A stretch of 64,000 nt of DNA from Ferruginibacter paludis (GCF_030409685.1 NZ_JAUFQJ010000024.1:682001-746000); one strand, 5' to 3'; positions 1 through 8,927 are shown, counted from the stretch's first letter. Notes: generated by a model from the sequence alone, not told the origin. Made by a program: numbers and translations.

Positions 1-68
1 TATCCGGCAAATTCAGCCATTTTTGCACCCAGGGCGATGTGTTTTTCTGTAAATGGAGTGGTCTTCAT
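1..68 (-). CDS. gcvT: Glycine cleavage system T protein (aminomethyltransferase), N-terminal fragment
   Basis: Only the first 22 codons lie in the window; the gene runs off the left edge. The start is the ATG at 66-68, and the peptide begins MKTTPFTEKHIALGAK followed by MAEFAGY, which is the typical N-terminus of bacterial GcvT. The enzyme transfers the methylene group of the glycine cleavage intermediate to tetrahydrofolate and releases ammonia. The assignment rests on recognition of a short but very characteristic N-terminus. A TAnnTTTG promoter element lies about 30 bases upstream of the start. Confidence 0.8.
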   Translation of the reverse strand, partial: MKTTPFTEKHIALGAKMAEFAG

Positions 69-97
69 TGTATAGTTTTATTAAAAAATAGAAGCCA

Positions 98-125
98 CAA
101 AAATAGAGTAAACTGGTATTGCAAA
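98..125 (-). promoter_or_regulatory. Candidate promoter for gcvT
   Basis: Reading the minus strand, TATTTTTG (98-105) matches the Bacteroidota -7 consensus TAnnTTTG. A TTTG (122-125) lies 16 bases upstream, slightly closer than the usual 19-23. The predicted start of transcription is about 25 bases before the gcvT start codon. Confidence 0.4.
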
Positions 126-247
126 TAAAAAATTATTGTCCGGGCCGGGAAGCTTTGGGCAGCATGATTGCATCGCCTTCTTTTGCCGCATACCATTGGG
201 CAGCGCTCAGCGACAATGCTTTAGTTCTGCCGCAGGCAAAAACAAAA

Positions 248-267
248 TCCCGCCAATTACGGCGGGA
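248..267 (-). terminator. Intrinsic terminator after the pspC gene
   Basis: A perfect 7-bp GC-rich stem (TCCCGCC at 248-254, GGCGGGA at 261-267) with a 6-base loop. On the minus strand it is followed by a T-rich tail (TTTTGTTTTTG). It lies about 37 bases beyond the stop codon of the PspC-domain gene and would end the padR-pspC transcript. Confidence 0.75.
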
Positions 268-303
268 CCCTGTTTTTGTTTCACTTCAACTCAACTATTG
301 AAA

Positions 304-2526
304 CTATATTAATCCAATGCTTGCCACCGGACTGTAAGATTGTAACAACGTGTCACCGGCTGGTTCTGTATCGCTTATTGTAACATTCAATTTTTCAAGT
401 TTCTTTTTATTTTCTTCCTGTTTTTTCTTAATGTCATTTTGTTCTTTCAACAAAGAATCTTTGTATTGCTGCTGCACTTTTTGCAGGTCAGTTTTTAAAG
501 AATCTATTTTTTGTGCGCTGTTGTAACGATAAGTGCCACCGCTGTTATTTGTACTTTTACTTGTATCATTATCTTCTCTGTCATCATCATTGTCATCCCG
601 TTTGTTTCTGTCACCGTTCTTCCATTCATCGGCAGGTTTTCCGGTTAATGTATATAACCCATTTGCACGCATCACATAGTTTACATCCGTTTGCCAACCT
701 CTTTCTTCATCATCAATATCCAGGTCATTGTAATGATCGTTCCATGGGCCGCTAAAATGAATATTGTTATTCCAGCCAACGTTCCGGTCAATTCGTATTT
801 GTTTTCCAACAGGTACATACACCGTAATAATTACCCGCTGGTTACGGAATTTGTCGTCTTTTGTGATTGGGATTCCCTTATCCAGTAACAGCAGAGAATC
901 ATGTTGTGTCACACTGAATTGAATTAATCTTGCCAGTGTATCGGCCGACCGCCTGTTTTCGCCATTGGCCATCTTTATCATAGTAACCCTGAAACTATCA
1001 TTGGTAGCTTTGATAATTTTTATAGAAACATTTTCCACAAAAACAGTATCATCATCCAGGTTTTGAAAAGGCTCAAACTTTAACCAGTTATTACGGTAGT
1101 ATTTTTTTAACGGAGAATTGTTAGTGATTTCCAGCTTTGCAATACCAGGATTTGCAAGGTTGACATCTTGTTCAATAATATTATTCATGCTTTTAAAATC
1201 ACGCCCAACGGATGCTATTAAAGATATAAAGCAGGCCCATCCAATGATGTATAAACTGATAAATGTAAAGCGTAATACTTTGCGGTTACTTTTCATTTTT
1301 GCAAGCCTGCGTATAATCCAGGTGATAATTCCAATTACAGGCACTGCAATAAAAAATATCAGCGTTCCCCAGGCCAGGTAATTTTGCAGGCCATCAGTCA
1401 GCAAAAAGTCTTTCAGCGGAAACACGCCTATTGAAGCTACTGCAAAAGCAAACAGTGCAACTACAAAAGCAAAACCAAAACAGCCGATAATAAAATAAGC
1501 AAAGCCCTTTACAATAAAGACGATGATATCACCCAGCGACCTGCCACTTCTCCGGGCTGCAGAGCCCATTTCCGCACCCATTGTTTTTCCTTTTTCTTCG
1601 GCGAAAGCCCTTGCTTCATGGCCCAGTCTTTCTGCTCTTTGCTGAACTCCTTTCATTTCTTCCACCACTGAATTCTTAATGGAGTTTAAATCTACCTTCT
1701 CACCTTTCATTTCCAGTTTTTCCGCGGTACTGGTGGCTTCGGGTATTACCAGCCACAAAATAATATAGATGATAAGTGCGCCGGGGCTAAATCCCAGTCT
1801 TAAAAAATTAGGAAATTCCATAAAACCCCAGTGGCTCCAGTGAAAAACAAAAGTTAAAAAGGGCAGCAAAAACAATACTCTTGGTATCCAGGGATTGATG
1901 CCGAAATAGTTACCAATACCGGAGCACACACCAGCAATCTTTTTATCGTCCGGATCCCGGAACAATCTTTTGCGTGTACCGCCGATTATTTTGGTGGCCG
2001 TGCTTGGAACTGCTATCCATAAAATGATGTAGGGTATTAAACCAAATCCAAAAGAGATGGCAAGCACCACAAAAATGATCCTGACAATTACTACATCTAT
2101 TCCAAAATAATTGGCCAGACCGGCACAAACGCCACCTAAAATTTTGTCAGTTTCATCCCTGTACAGTCTTTTAAATCCTGCGCTTGTAGTATTTTGCTGG
2201 GATTGCTGATTGCCTGTTGCTGATGAAGAAGCAGTTGAAGTCTGTGTATAAGCTGTACTGTCTTCGCCCTCAAATTCTTCCGGACGGCCCATACTTTTAA
2301 TGATAGCATTTACATCTTCATCTGTTATGCAGGTAACGCCTTTTTTCAGCCTTTCCTGGAATAACTCTGCAATGCGGCTTTCAATATCATTAATGATCTC
2401 TTCCTTGCCTTCTTCATTTGCAAAGTAAGTATTCAGGCTGGCGGTATATTGTTTAAGCAAGTCAAATGCAGAAACTTCTATCGGCACTACTTGTCCGTGG
2501 AAGTTGATATTTATTACTTGTTTCAT
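304..2526 (-). CDS. PspC-domain membrane protein
   Basis: A 740-residue protein with two PspC domains (about residues 119-175 and 187-270). Each begins with a K-R-L-[YF]-R-D motif, then a G-x-C-[AS]-G-[LI]-x-N-Y-F-G motif and hydrophobic helices. A charged N-terminal region (1-85) and a Thr/Ser/Gln linker precede them. More membrane segments lie around residues 350-470, and the C-terminal third is hydrophilic with an Asp-rich patch and a Lys/Glu coiled-coil-like stretch. PspC proteins are linked to the phage-shock envelope-stress response. I chose the ATG at 2526 because the peptide MKQVININFHG from there is the usual family start; the 17 codons before it look like leader. The gene follows a PadR repressor gene by 63 bases, a common Bacteroidota pair. 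The exact stress sensed is unknown. Confidence 0.85.
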   Translation of the reverse strand: MKQVININFHGQVVPIEVSAFDLLKQYTASLNTYFANEEGKEEIINDIESRIAELFQERLKKGVTCITDEDVNAIIKSMGRPEEFEGEDSTAYTQTSTASSSATGNQQSQQNTTSAGFKRLYRDETDKILGGVCAGLANYFGIDVVIVRIIFVVLAISFGFGLIPYIILWIAVPSTATKIIGGTRKRLFRDPDDKKIAGVCSGIGNYFGINPWIPRVLFLLPFLTFVFHWSHWGFMEFPNFLRLGFSPGALIIYIILWLVIPEATSTAEKLEMKGEKVDLNSIKNSVVEEMKGVQQRAERLGHEARAFAEEKGKTMGAEMGSAARRSGRSLGDIIVFIVKGFAYFIIGCFGFAFVVALFAFAVASIGVFPLKDFLLTDGLQNYLAWGTLIFFIAVPVIGIITWIIRRLAKMKSNRKVLRFTFISLYIIGWACFISLIASVGRDFKSMNNIIEQDVNLANPGIAKLEITNNSPLKKYYRNNWLKFEPFQNLDDDTVFVENVSIKIIKATNDSFRVTMIKMANGENRRSADTLARLIQFSVTQHDSLLLLDKGIPITKDDKFRNQRVIITVYVPVGKQIRIDRNVGWNNNIHFSGPWNDHYNDLDIDDEERGWQTDVNYVMRANGLYTLTGKPADEWKNGDRNKRDDNDDDREDNDTSKSTNNSGGTYRYNSAQKIDSLKTDLQKVQQQYKDSLLKEQNDIKKKQEENKKKLEKLNVTISDTEPAGDTLLQSYSPVASIGLI

Positions 2527-2589
2527 GGTTAATTGTGTTTCGTATTCGTTAGTTGATTCGGGCCCCAATAAAAACAATGCCTATCGTTC

Positions 2590-2958
2590 CTATTCCGGGT
2601 TGTTGAAGTTGGTGTTACTGGTATGTTGTTGTTCGGCTTCTGAAAGTGCTTTTACAGCGTTGGCCAGTTCGTTCCAGGTTGCTTCCAGTTCCCTGTAAAA
2701 CGCATCTCCTTTTTCGGTAAGGGAAAAATATTTCCGTGGCGGACCGCTGTTACTTTCTACCCAACGGTAAGTAAGAAACTCTGCATTTTTTAACCTGGTT
2801 AGCAGCGGGTACAATGTTCCTTCAAAGATGTTCAGGTTGGCGGTTCTCATCTTGTCGATGATATCCGATGGATACGCTTCGCCCTGTTTGATCACCGAAA
2901 GAATACAGAACTCCAAAACTCCTTTCCGCATCTGGCTGGCTGTGTTATCAATGTTCAT
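2590..2958 (-). CDS. PadR family transcriptional repressor
   Basis: A 122-residue winged-helix protein of the PadR family. Residues about 10-85 carry the HTH and wing (MRKGVLEFCILSVI, GTLYPLLTRL, PRKYFSLTEKG), and a short C-terminal helix probably serves in dimerisation. PadR proteins usually repress their own operon and release DNA when a ligand or stress signal appears. It is the first gene of a two-gene operon with the PspC-domain protein. A 7-bp dyad over its own promoter (3088-3108) is the likely operator, implying autoregulation. Confidence 0.88.
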   Translation of the reverse strand: MNIDNTASQMRKGVLEFCILSVIKQGEAYPSDIIDKMRTANLNIFEGTLYPLLTRLKNAEFLTYRWVESNSGPPRKYFSLTEKGDAFYRELEATWNELANAVKALSEAEQQHTSNTNFNNPE

Positions 2959-3068
2959 GGCTTCAATGTTTTAAAATTCAATTTGGTTGGGTTTACTGGG
3001 TTTAGTGATTGACAAGTGATCTTCCGGAAATACACCTGTTGTTTTACTGCCCTCTCGCCTTTACAACA

Positions 3069-3108
3069 CAAAGATATAAACTTTACAGTACTATACAACA
3101 CATAGTAC
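3069..3108 (-). promoter_or_regulatory. Promoter and probable PadR operator of the padR-pspC operon
   Basis: On the minus strand the -7 element TATCTTTG (3069-3076) matches TAnnTTTG exactly. A TTG (3096-3098) lies 19 bases upstream, the ideal spacing. A perfect 7-bp inverted repeat, GTACTAT (3088-3094) and ATAGTAC (3102-3108) with a 7-base spacer, brackets the -33 element. A repressor bound there would block RNA polymerase. That PadR is this repressor is inferred from adjacency. Confidence 0.65.
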
Positions 3109-3390
3109 CATTTATTTTTTAGTAGTTGGTGGTGACTATTAATGCCGTAATTCGTGCAATCCTTTACTGTTATGGGTTTGATAGAAAAATAACTGATTAA
3201 ATAGATTTGCCGGATAATGACAATTGGTAAAATTTATATGCTGAACGGTGGAAAGACTGGTGATATTTAGGAATGTTAAGCCAGATGGCGGTTACAGGAA
3301 TAAATTCGAAAATAGATTTTACCAAAGGCTCAAAAAAAATAGCCGCCAGTGAAGGCAGCTATTGTAATACCATTTAATTGGTTAAAGAAG
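3109..3390. other. Spacer without a recognisable gene
   Basis: The stretch between the padR promoter and the end of the hsp20 gene holds no convincing reading frame on either strand and no clear hairpin terminator. It is AT-rich and I see nothing else in it. Confidence 0.5.
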
Positions 3391-3843
3391 TTAAGAAATC
3401 TGGATCATTTTGGGTGCTTTTTGCTTTGCCTCTTCCACTTTTGGAATGTGTAGCTGCAATACCCCATCCTCATATTTCGCATTGATCTTTTCTACGTCCA
3501 CGACATCCTTGGGCAAGGTAAAAGAACGTTCAAATGACTGGTAGCTAAATTCCTTACGGGAGTAGCGGTCTCCTTCATTTTCTTCAGTTTGGTTACTTTT
3601 TTCGGAGCTGATGGTAAGCATATTTCCTTCCAGCTGAACTTTAAAATCAGTTTTTTTCATTCCAGGTGCTGCCATCTCCACTTCAAAACCTTCGTTGGTT
3701 TCTTTAATGTTTACAGCAGGCAGGGAAGTACCAGTATTAGAATAATTAGACTGGCCCCAATTGAATAAATCCCTGTTTAAAAAATCATCAAACAGTGTTG
3801 GAAATGCACGCATCAGGTTTCCGTTTCTTTTTACGAGTGTCAT
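3391..3843 (-). CDS. Small heat-shock protein (Hsp20/alpha-crystallin family)
   Basis: A 150-residue ATP-independent chaperone that holds unfolding proteins in the cytoplasm. The alpha-crystallin domain spans about residues 40-140, with the signature MAAPGMKKTDF, an arginine-rich YSRKEFSYQSFERSF stretch and the conserved GVLQLHIPK motif near the end. Length is normal for the family. It stands alone between the padR operon and feoB. Its Shine-Dalgarno site is unusually strong for this phylum, and two dyad repeats lie about 140-180 bases upstream of its start. Confidence 0.93.
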   Translation of the reverse strand: MTLVKRNGNLMRAFPTLFDDFLNRDLFNWGQSNYSNTGTSLPAVNIKETNEGFEVEMAAPGMKKTDFKVQLEGNMLTISSEKSNQTEENEGDRYSRKEFSYQSFERSFTLPKDVVDVEKINAKYEDGVLQLHIPKVEEAKQKAPKMIQIS

Positions 3844-3847
3844 AATT

Positions 3848-3855
3848 ACCTCCTT
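3848..3855 (-). promoter_or_regulatory. Strong Shine-Dalgarno site of the hsp20 gene
   Basis: AAGGAGGT on the minus strand lies 4 bases before the hsp20 ATG. Most genes in this window have no recognisable Shine-Dalgarno sequence, as is usual in Bacteroidota, so this near-perfect site stands out. Confidence 0.6.
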
Positions 3856-3982
3856 TTTAAATTGGTTAAAGAAAATATTTATACCATCTATTCATCAAGC
3901 AATATGCCATTTGAAAACACTAAAGTGTAATCTGAATCATTGTCAGCATTGACTTTGCTGAAAAGCAGCGGTAGTTAAAAAC

Positions 3983-4023
3983 ACTGAAATTTTATCAGTA
4001 TGTAAACTGAAATTTTTACAGTA
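3983..4023. repeat. Pair of 18-bp dyad repeats upstream of hsp20
   Basis: Two near-identical 18-base units start 23 bases apart: 3983-4000 and 4006-4023. Both begin ACTGAAATTTT and end CAGTA, and each is itself a dyad (ACTG ... CAGT). Spacing of about two helical turns is what tandem regulator sites often show. They lie in the 227-base gap between feoB and hsp20. No protein can be named. Confidence 0.45.
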
Positions 4024-4070
4024 CAAATCGAATTTTTAAAAAGGATTATGATAGAAATCTATATGCAGTC

Positions 4071-6188
4071 CTATATAAACATCGTGTAAATCCCCCAGCT
4101 TAATAGATAAGCCAGTCCGGTCATATACGCCAATTGTATAAGCGGCCATTTCCAGCTCCGGGTTTCTCTTTTAACGACTGCCATTGTACTCATGCATTGC
4201 ATGGCCAGTACGTAAAAAACCAATAACGATAAACCGGTAGCCAGGTTATAAACCTTGGTGCCATCCGATCTTACCGCGGCATTCATTTTTTGGCGCAACG
4301 TGCTGCTGTTGTCACTGGCATCTTCACCTACACTGTACAGTGTTGCCATGGTACCCACAAAAACTTCCCTGGCGGCAAAGGAGGTAACCAGGGCAATGCC
4401 AATTTTCCAGTCATAACCCAATGGGCGAATGGCGGGTTCAATAAATTTACCGAGTGTACCGGCGAATGAATTTTGCAATAAAGCTGTTTTACGTTCCCGG
4501 TTCAATTCGGTTGCCCACTGCGGATTTTGCCGTACCAGCTGATCATATTTGGTTGTAACAGCAGCCATATTTTTTGCCGGCCCAAAAGTGCTCAATACCC
4601 ACAACAAAAGACTGATCACCATTATTATTTTACCTGCCTGGAATACAAATATTTTTGCCTTTTCAATCATTGTCGTTAATGCATTTTTCCAGCGGGGCGC
4701 CCTGTAAACAGGCAGTTCTAAAATAAAAAAACTCTTCTCTTTTATTTTAATAAACCATTTCATTACATAGGCTACAATCAGTGCCATTACTGTACCCAAT
4801 AAATATAATGCCATCATCACCAGCCCCTGAACACTAATAAAACCAAAATATAATTTAGAAGGAATTACAAGTGCAATTAAAATAGTATATACCGGTAACC
4901 TGGCGCTGCAACTCATTAACGGGGTAACCATAATAGTGAGTAACCGTTCCTTGCGGTTTTCAATATTGCGTGCGCTCATAATAGCAGGCACGGCGCAGGC
5001 AAAGCCACTGATCATCGGCATTACGCTTTTTCCATTCAATCCTACTTTGCGCATCAGCTTGTCGGTTAAAAAACTTATCCTTGCCATATAGCCGGTATCT
5101 TCCAGCAATGTAATCAGCCCAAACAAAATCATGATCTGCGGAATAAAAACCATGATGCCACTAAGACCGGCAATAACACCATTGATCAACAAATCACTCC
5201 ACCAGGTATCCGGAAGCGTGCTGCTTAAAAAGCCGCTCAGTTTACCAAAAATCCATTCGATGGCATCCATGGGATAATGCGCAATCCAAAATACACTTTG
5301 AAATAAAAGAAATAAAACTGCCAGTAAAATAAGATAACCCCATTTTCTGTCCAGCAAAATATTGTCAAGCTTTTCAGTAAACAATGCTTTCTTGAGCGGA
5401 TCATTTTCTACCACCGTAACCTGCATAATTTGCTTGATGCGGCCATAGCGTTGCATGATTTCTTCGGCCTGGGTACGGGTAGGATTGAAATTATTTTCCT
5501 GCTCTATGGCTTCAATTCTATCCTGCATTGAGTGGCCCAGCTTAAAATGTTCGTGGTTGATTAAATAGTGTAAAGCCGTATAATCGCTTATGGATGGAAA
5601 TAATTTTTTTACTGCGAATACCGGACTTTCCGCCAGTTCAGCATTGTTGATAAACTCTCTGGGTGCTGCGGTGATATGCGCCGCGGTTTGATCAATTATT
5701 TTTTTTAACTGCGGTATGCCCTTTCCCTTACGGGGATTGATGCTTACAACCGGCACGCCCAACTCCCTTTCAAGGCCGGCCAAATCAATCTGCGTTCCTT
5801 TATTACCAGCAAGATCCATCATGCTTAGGGCCAGTACCACCGGTATTTTTAAATCAATGATCTGGCTGCAAAACAACAGGTTTCTTTTAAGGTTGCTGGC
5901 ATCAGCCACCAGCAAAACCATATCCGGCTTAATGTCATCATCCTGTTGCAGCAATACTTTATAGGCAACCCATTCATCTGCACGTTTGGGATATAAACTG
6001 TACGTACCAGGCAAATCAATCAGCGTAGCTGAAAGCGTTTCAGAAATAGTACATTGCCCGGTTTTTTTATCAACGGTAACGCCGGGAAAATTTCCAACCT
6101 TTTGGTTTAACCCGGTTAATACATTGAACAAAGAACTTTTGCCGCTGTTAGGGTTACCTACTAATGCTATGTTTATTTTTTTTATCAA
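4071..6188 (-). CDS. feoB: Ferrous iron transport protein B
   Basis: A 705-residue inner-membrane Fe(II) transporter with an N-terminal GTPase domain. Seen are G1 GNPNSGKS (11-18), the G2 threonine in GVTVD, and G3 DLPG (58-61). The G4 position reads SMMD (122-125) instead of the usual NxxD. The membrane part has two Gate regions with the conserved cysteines (ACAVPAIMSAR and PLMSCSARLPVY). Length fits the family. No feoA gene or fused FeoA domain is present nearby, and the gene is a single-gene unit divergent from the M28 peptidase gene. Fur-type regulation is plausible but I recognise no Fur box. Confidence 0.95.
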   Translation of the reverse strand: MIKKINIALVGNPNSGKSSLFNVLTGLNQKVGNFPGVTVDKKTGQCTISETLSATLIDLPGTYSLYPKRADEWVAYKVLLQQDDDIKPDMVLLVADASNLKRNLLFCSQIIDLKIPVVLALSMMDLAGNKGTQIDLAGLERELGVPVVSINPRKGKGIPQLKKIIDQTAAHITAAPREFINNAELAESPVFAVKKLFPSISDYTALHYLINHEHFKLGHSMQDRIEAIEQENNFNPTRTQAEEIMQRYGRIKQIMQVTVVENDPLKKALFTEKLDNILLDRKWGYLILLAVLFLLFQSVFWIAHYPMDAIEWIFGKLSGFLSSTLPDTWWSDLLINGVIAGLSGIMVFIPQIMILFGLITLLEDTGYMARISFLTDKLMRKVGLNGKSVMPMISGFACAVPAIMSARNIENRKERLLTIMVTPLMSCSARLPVYTILIALVIPSKLYFGFISVQGLVMMALYLLGTVMALIVAYVMKWFIKIKEKSFFILELPVYRAPRWKNALTTMIEKAKIFVFQAGKIIMVISLLLWVLSTFGPAKNMAAVTTKYDQLVRQNPQWATELNRERKTALLQNSFAGTLGKFIEPAIRPLGYDWKIGIALVTSFAAREVFVGTMATLYSVGEDASDNSSTLRQKMNAAVRSDGTKVYNLATGLSLLVFYVLAMQCMSTMAVVKRETRSWKWPLIQLAYMTGLAYLLSWGIYTMFI

Positions 6189-6353
6189 AATTAAATTAGA
6201 TGCAAAAGTAACGGCTATCGTTGTTTAAATATTACGAAATTGGAAAGATCACCCCCGCAATCCGGAACATAATGTGGATGATAAAGGCGGCCCAGTTTGA
6301 TAAGCTGGTAAATTTAAGGCATGCTTTTGGTATTATAATTTTTGTATATCACC

Positions 6354-6387
6354 TTGCTTCCAATAGCCCTTGTGTGAATTATCTTTG
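6354..6387 (+). promoter_or_regulatory. Promoter of the M28 peptidase gene
   Basis: TATCTTTG (6380-6387) matches TAnnTTTG, with a TTG (6354-6356) 23 bases upstream. Transcription would start near 6393, leaving a leader of under 20 bases before the start at 6411. Confidence 0.5.
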
Positions 6388-6410
6388 CAATTCCTTAACC
6401 AACACATTTT

Positions 6411-8048
6411 ATGAAATGTATTTTTTATTGCCTCCTGTTTTCCGTACAATTTACTTACGCTCAAAAATTAAAAAAAGCAGATAAAGCTATAATAGCTCAA
6501 TTACAAACCCACGCGGCATACCTTGCAGGCGATGCACTTGAAGGAAGAAGAACAGGCAGCAAAGGCGAGAAACTGGCCTACGAATATATCAGCACAGAAT
6601 TTTTAAAGGCTGGCCTTGCAGCTAAGGGTAGCGATGGCAGCTACCTGCAGGAGTTTGAAGTGAATGATGGAAAGATGATTGCCAATACATCGCACCTGCT
6701 CATCAATGGTAATGATCTTGCCCCTGACAAAGATTATTTTCCGCTTGCCTTCAGTTGCAATGCTTCTTTAAATGCAGTAGGGTCAATCGCCTTACAGGAA
6801 AATGGGTCACCCTGGTTTTATGATTTAAAAGAAATAATGGAAGCCAATAAGAACAATCCTCATTTCGATTTGACTGATGCTATTAAAACGAAAGCCGCAG
6901 ATGCTGCAAAAAAAAGGGCTACCGCTTTTTTTATTTATAACAGTTCCGCCATTGCGGATGAATTGAAGTTTGATCCGAAAGCAAAATCTGAACTGTCTGC
7001 TATTCCTGTTATCTATATCACCAAAGCTGGTAAAGAAAAATTTTTGAAAGATGAAACTGCTTCGCTGGATATTCAACTAAAAATATTCATCACCGATAAA
7101 AAAAGATATGGCCATAATGTGATTGGTTACATTGATAATAACGCACCCAATACCATCATCATCGGCGCCCACTATGATCACCTGGGCTATGGCGAAGACC
7201 ATAATTCTTTATACAGTGGCAGTACGCCACAGATACACAATGGTGCGGATGATAACGCCAGCGGCACTGCGGCGGTTATAGAATTGAGTAAACAATTAAA
7301 AGCATCCAAACTAAAAAACAACAATTATTTATTTATTTGTTTCAGTGGCGAAGAGCTGGGTTTGTTTGGTTCAAAATACTTTACAGACCATCCAACTATC
7401 GACCTATCCACAGTAAATTTTATGATCAACCTGGATATGGTAGGCCGATTAAATGACACCACGCATGGATTGAATATTGGCGGTTATGGCACATCGCCTG
7501 TGTGGGGACAAACACTCAGTCCCAACGATAAATTTTTTAAAATAAAGTTCGATAGCAGCGGTACAGGACCAAGTGATCATACTTCTTTTTACAGGAAAGA
7601 TATTCCCGTTTTATTTTTCTTTACCGGTATTCACAGCGATTATCACAAACCTACGGATGATGCTGACAAGCTGAACTATACAGGGGAATTGATGGTGATG
7701 AAATATATTTATACTTTACTTGAAAATACCGATAAAAAGGGGAAGCTTGCATTTACCAAAACGAGAGAAAGCGCTACCAGCAGTAAGACCAGCTTTAAGG
7801 TTACATTGGGTATTATGCCTGATTATACTTTCAGCGGTATTGGCGTAAGGGCGGATGGCATCAGTGATGGAAAAACAGCCCAAAAAGTCGGCATAAAAGC
7901 AGGTGATGTAATTGTACAACTGGGCGATTATAAATTTACGGATGTACAAACTTATATGGAGGCATTGAGCAAATTTAATAAAGGCGATGCCACTAAAGTA
8001 AAAGTAAAAAGAGGTACTGAGGAACTTGTATTTGATATTGTGTTTTAA
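6411..8048 (+). CDS. Secreted M28-family zinc peptidase with PDZ domain
   Basis: A 545-residue exported aminopeptidase-type enzyme. A signal peptide (1-18, ending TYAQ) is followed by a protease-associated-like region. The M28 zinc domain carries HYDHLG (near 254), GADDNASG (near 281), SGEELGLFGS (near 313), NLDMVGR (near 341) and HSDYHKPTDD (near 408), together supplying the di-zinc ligands and catalytic acid. A PDZ domain (about 460-540) closes the protein and probably aids substrate binding. The gene has its own TAnnTTTG promoter and is divergent from feoB. The exact substrate is unknown. Confidence 0.9.
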   Translation: MKCIFYCLLFSVQFTYAQKLKKADKAIIAQLQTHAAYLAGDALEGRRTGSKGEKLAYEYISTEFLKAGLAAKGSDGSYLQEFEVNDGKMIANTSHLLINGNDLAPDKDYFPLAFSCNASLNAVGSIALQENGSPWFYDLKEIMEANKNNPHFDLTDAIKTKAADAAKKRATAFFIYNSSAIADELKFDPKAKSELSAIPVIYITKAGKEKFLKDETASLDIQLKIFITDKKRYGHNVIGYIDNNAPNTIIIGAHYDHLGYGEDHNSLYSGSTPQIHNGADDNASGTAAVIELSKQLKASKLKNNNYLFICFSGEELGLFGSKYFTDHPTIDLSTVNFMINLDMVGRLNDTTHGLNIGGYGTSPVWGQTLSPNDKFFKIKFDSSGTGPSDHTSFYRKDIPVLFFFTGIHSDYHKPTDDADKLNYTGELMVMKYIYTLLENTDKKGKLAFTKTRESATSSKTSFKVTLGIMPDYTFSGIGVRADGISDGKTAQKVGIKAGDVIVQLGDYKFTDVQTYMEALSKFNKGDATKVKVKRGTEELVFDIVF

Positions 8049-8108
8049 TATTGTTGCATCTACATTATACCATTGTATTGATAGCTGCTATTTACTTTGA
8101 AATTGAAT

Positions 8109-8543
8109 ATGAAACTTAAAATAGACAATGAAACAATTGCCCAGGAGTTTTTTGAAGATTCCATCCTGCTTGGCATTGTTGCGCCGGTTAAGGATTACCA
8201 GTTATGCTGGCAGCTAAACCAGGTGCTGGGTTTTGATTTTCGTATCAACAATGATTTTGAAATTCAGCTGAGTAAAAAAGAACGGAAATATTTCTTTTCC
8301 ATTTACGAATACCAGGTGCCATCTACCTGTCTTATACACTATTTATACAATAACCAGTTTGACGGAGAATATTTATTGCCCGAATTTAAACACCTTGATT
8401 TTTTATGGCTGATGAAGGGCGAATATGTGAGTAAGGAAGAATTAAAAGCCCTCATTTATTCTATTAAATCATTGCCCGGCGTACAGCTGGTAAATGAAAT
8501 GACCAACGAAAAAATAAAGCACAAGCAGCACCTTATTTTTTGA
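8109..8543 (+). CDS. IPExxxVDY family protein of unknown function
   Basis: A 144-residue cytoplasmic protein without signal peptide or membrane segment. The N-terminal part (MKLKIDNETIAQEF, then IVAPVKDYQLCWQLNQ and LGFDFR) looks like a small Bacteroidota-specific family annotated IPExxxVDY. The ATG at 8109 is preferred over a TTG at 8097, from which the first residues would not resemble the family. It lies 60 bases after the M28 peptidase gene and may share its transcript. The function is not known; the family call is by pattern recognition. Confidence 0.6.
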   Translation: MKLKIDNETIAQEFFEDSILLGIVAPVKDYQLCWQLNQVLGFDFRINNDFEIQLSKKERKYFFSIYEYQVPSTCLIHYLYNNQFDGEYLLPEFKHLDFLWLMKGEYVSKEELKALIYSIKSLPGVQLVNEMTNEKIKHKQHLIF

Positions 8544-8696
8544 TAACTACCCTACTGCCTGTTAAATTATTAGCCTCCTTTAAAATACTGGCACCAGATT
8601 AGATACGCTGTTATCATGTTTTTGGTTAAAGCGATAAATAGCTTTCAAACCGGAAATAGTATCAATTATCCATTCAATCATTTTCAATTAAACACT

Positions 8697-8927
8697 ATGT
8701 GGGAAGAAAAAAACGATACGCTCTATAAAAAATTCGAATTCAAAAATTTTTCTGAAGCTTTTGGATTCATGACAAGGGTGGCATTAGCGGCAGAAAAAAT
8801 GGACCATCACCCGCTATGGACCAATGTGTACAACAAGGTGGAAATCTGGTTAAGTACGCATGATGCGGGGGATACCATTACAGAAAAAGACAGAATGCTA
8901 TCCATTAAAATTGATGCGCTGGCTTAA
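8697..8927 (+). CDS. phhB: 4a-hydroxytetrahydrobiopterin dehydratase (pterin-4a-carbinolamine dehydratase)
   Basis: A 76-residue enzyme that dehydrates 4a-hydroxytetrahydropterin during cofactor recycling after aromatic amino-acid hydroxylation. The diagnostic motif is EKMDHHPLWTNVYNKVEIWL, which includes the conserved His-His-Pro of the active site, followed by THDAGDTITEKDR. I use the ATG at 8697 because this short form starting MWEEKNDTLYKKF is typical in Bacteroidota; an upstream ATG at 8616 would add 27 unconserved residues. The stop overlaps the stop of the convergent selD gene by four bases. Confidence 0.88.
   Translation: MWEEKNDTLYKKFEFKNFSEAFGFMTRVALAAEKMDHHPLWTNVYNKVEIWLSTHDAGDTITEKDRMLSIKIDALA

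Noticed and set aside
119..301. A 60-residue plus-strand frame before the pspC terminator
   Set aside because: It starts with a TTG, shows no recognisable protein features and covers the gcvT promoter and the pspC terminator hairpin, so it is most likely chance.
3844..4070. CIRCE or other known heat-shock operator at hsp20
   Set aside because: No TTAGCACTC-N9-GAGTGCTAA or close variant is present.
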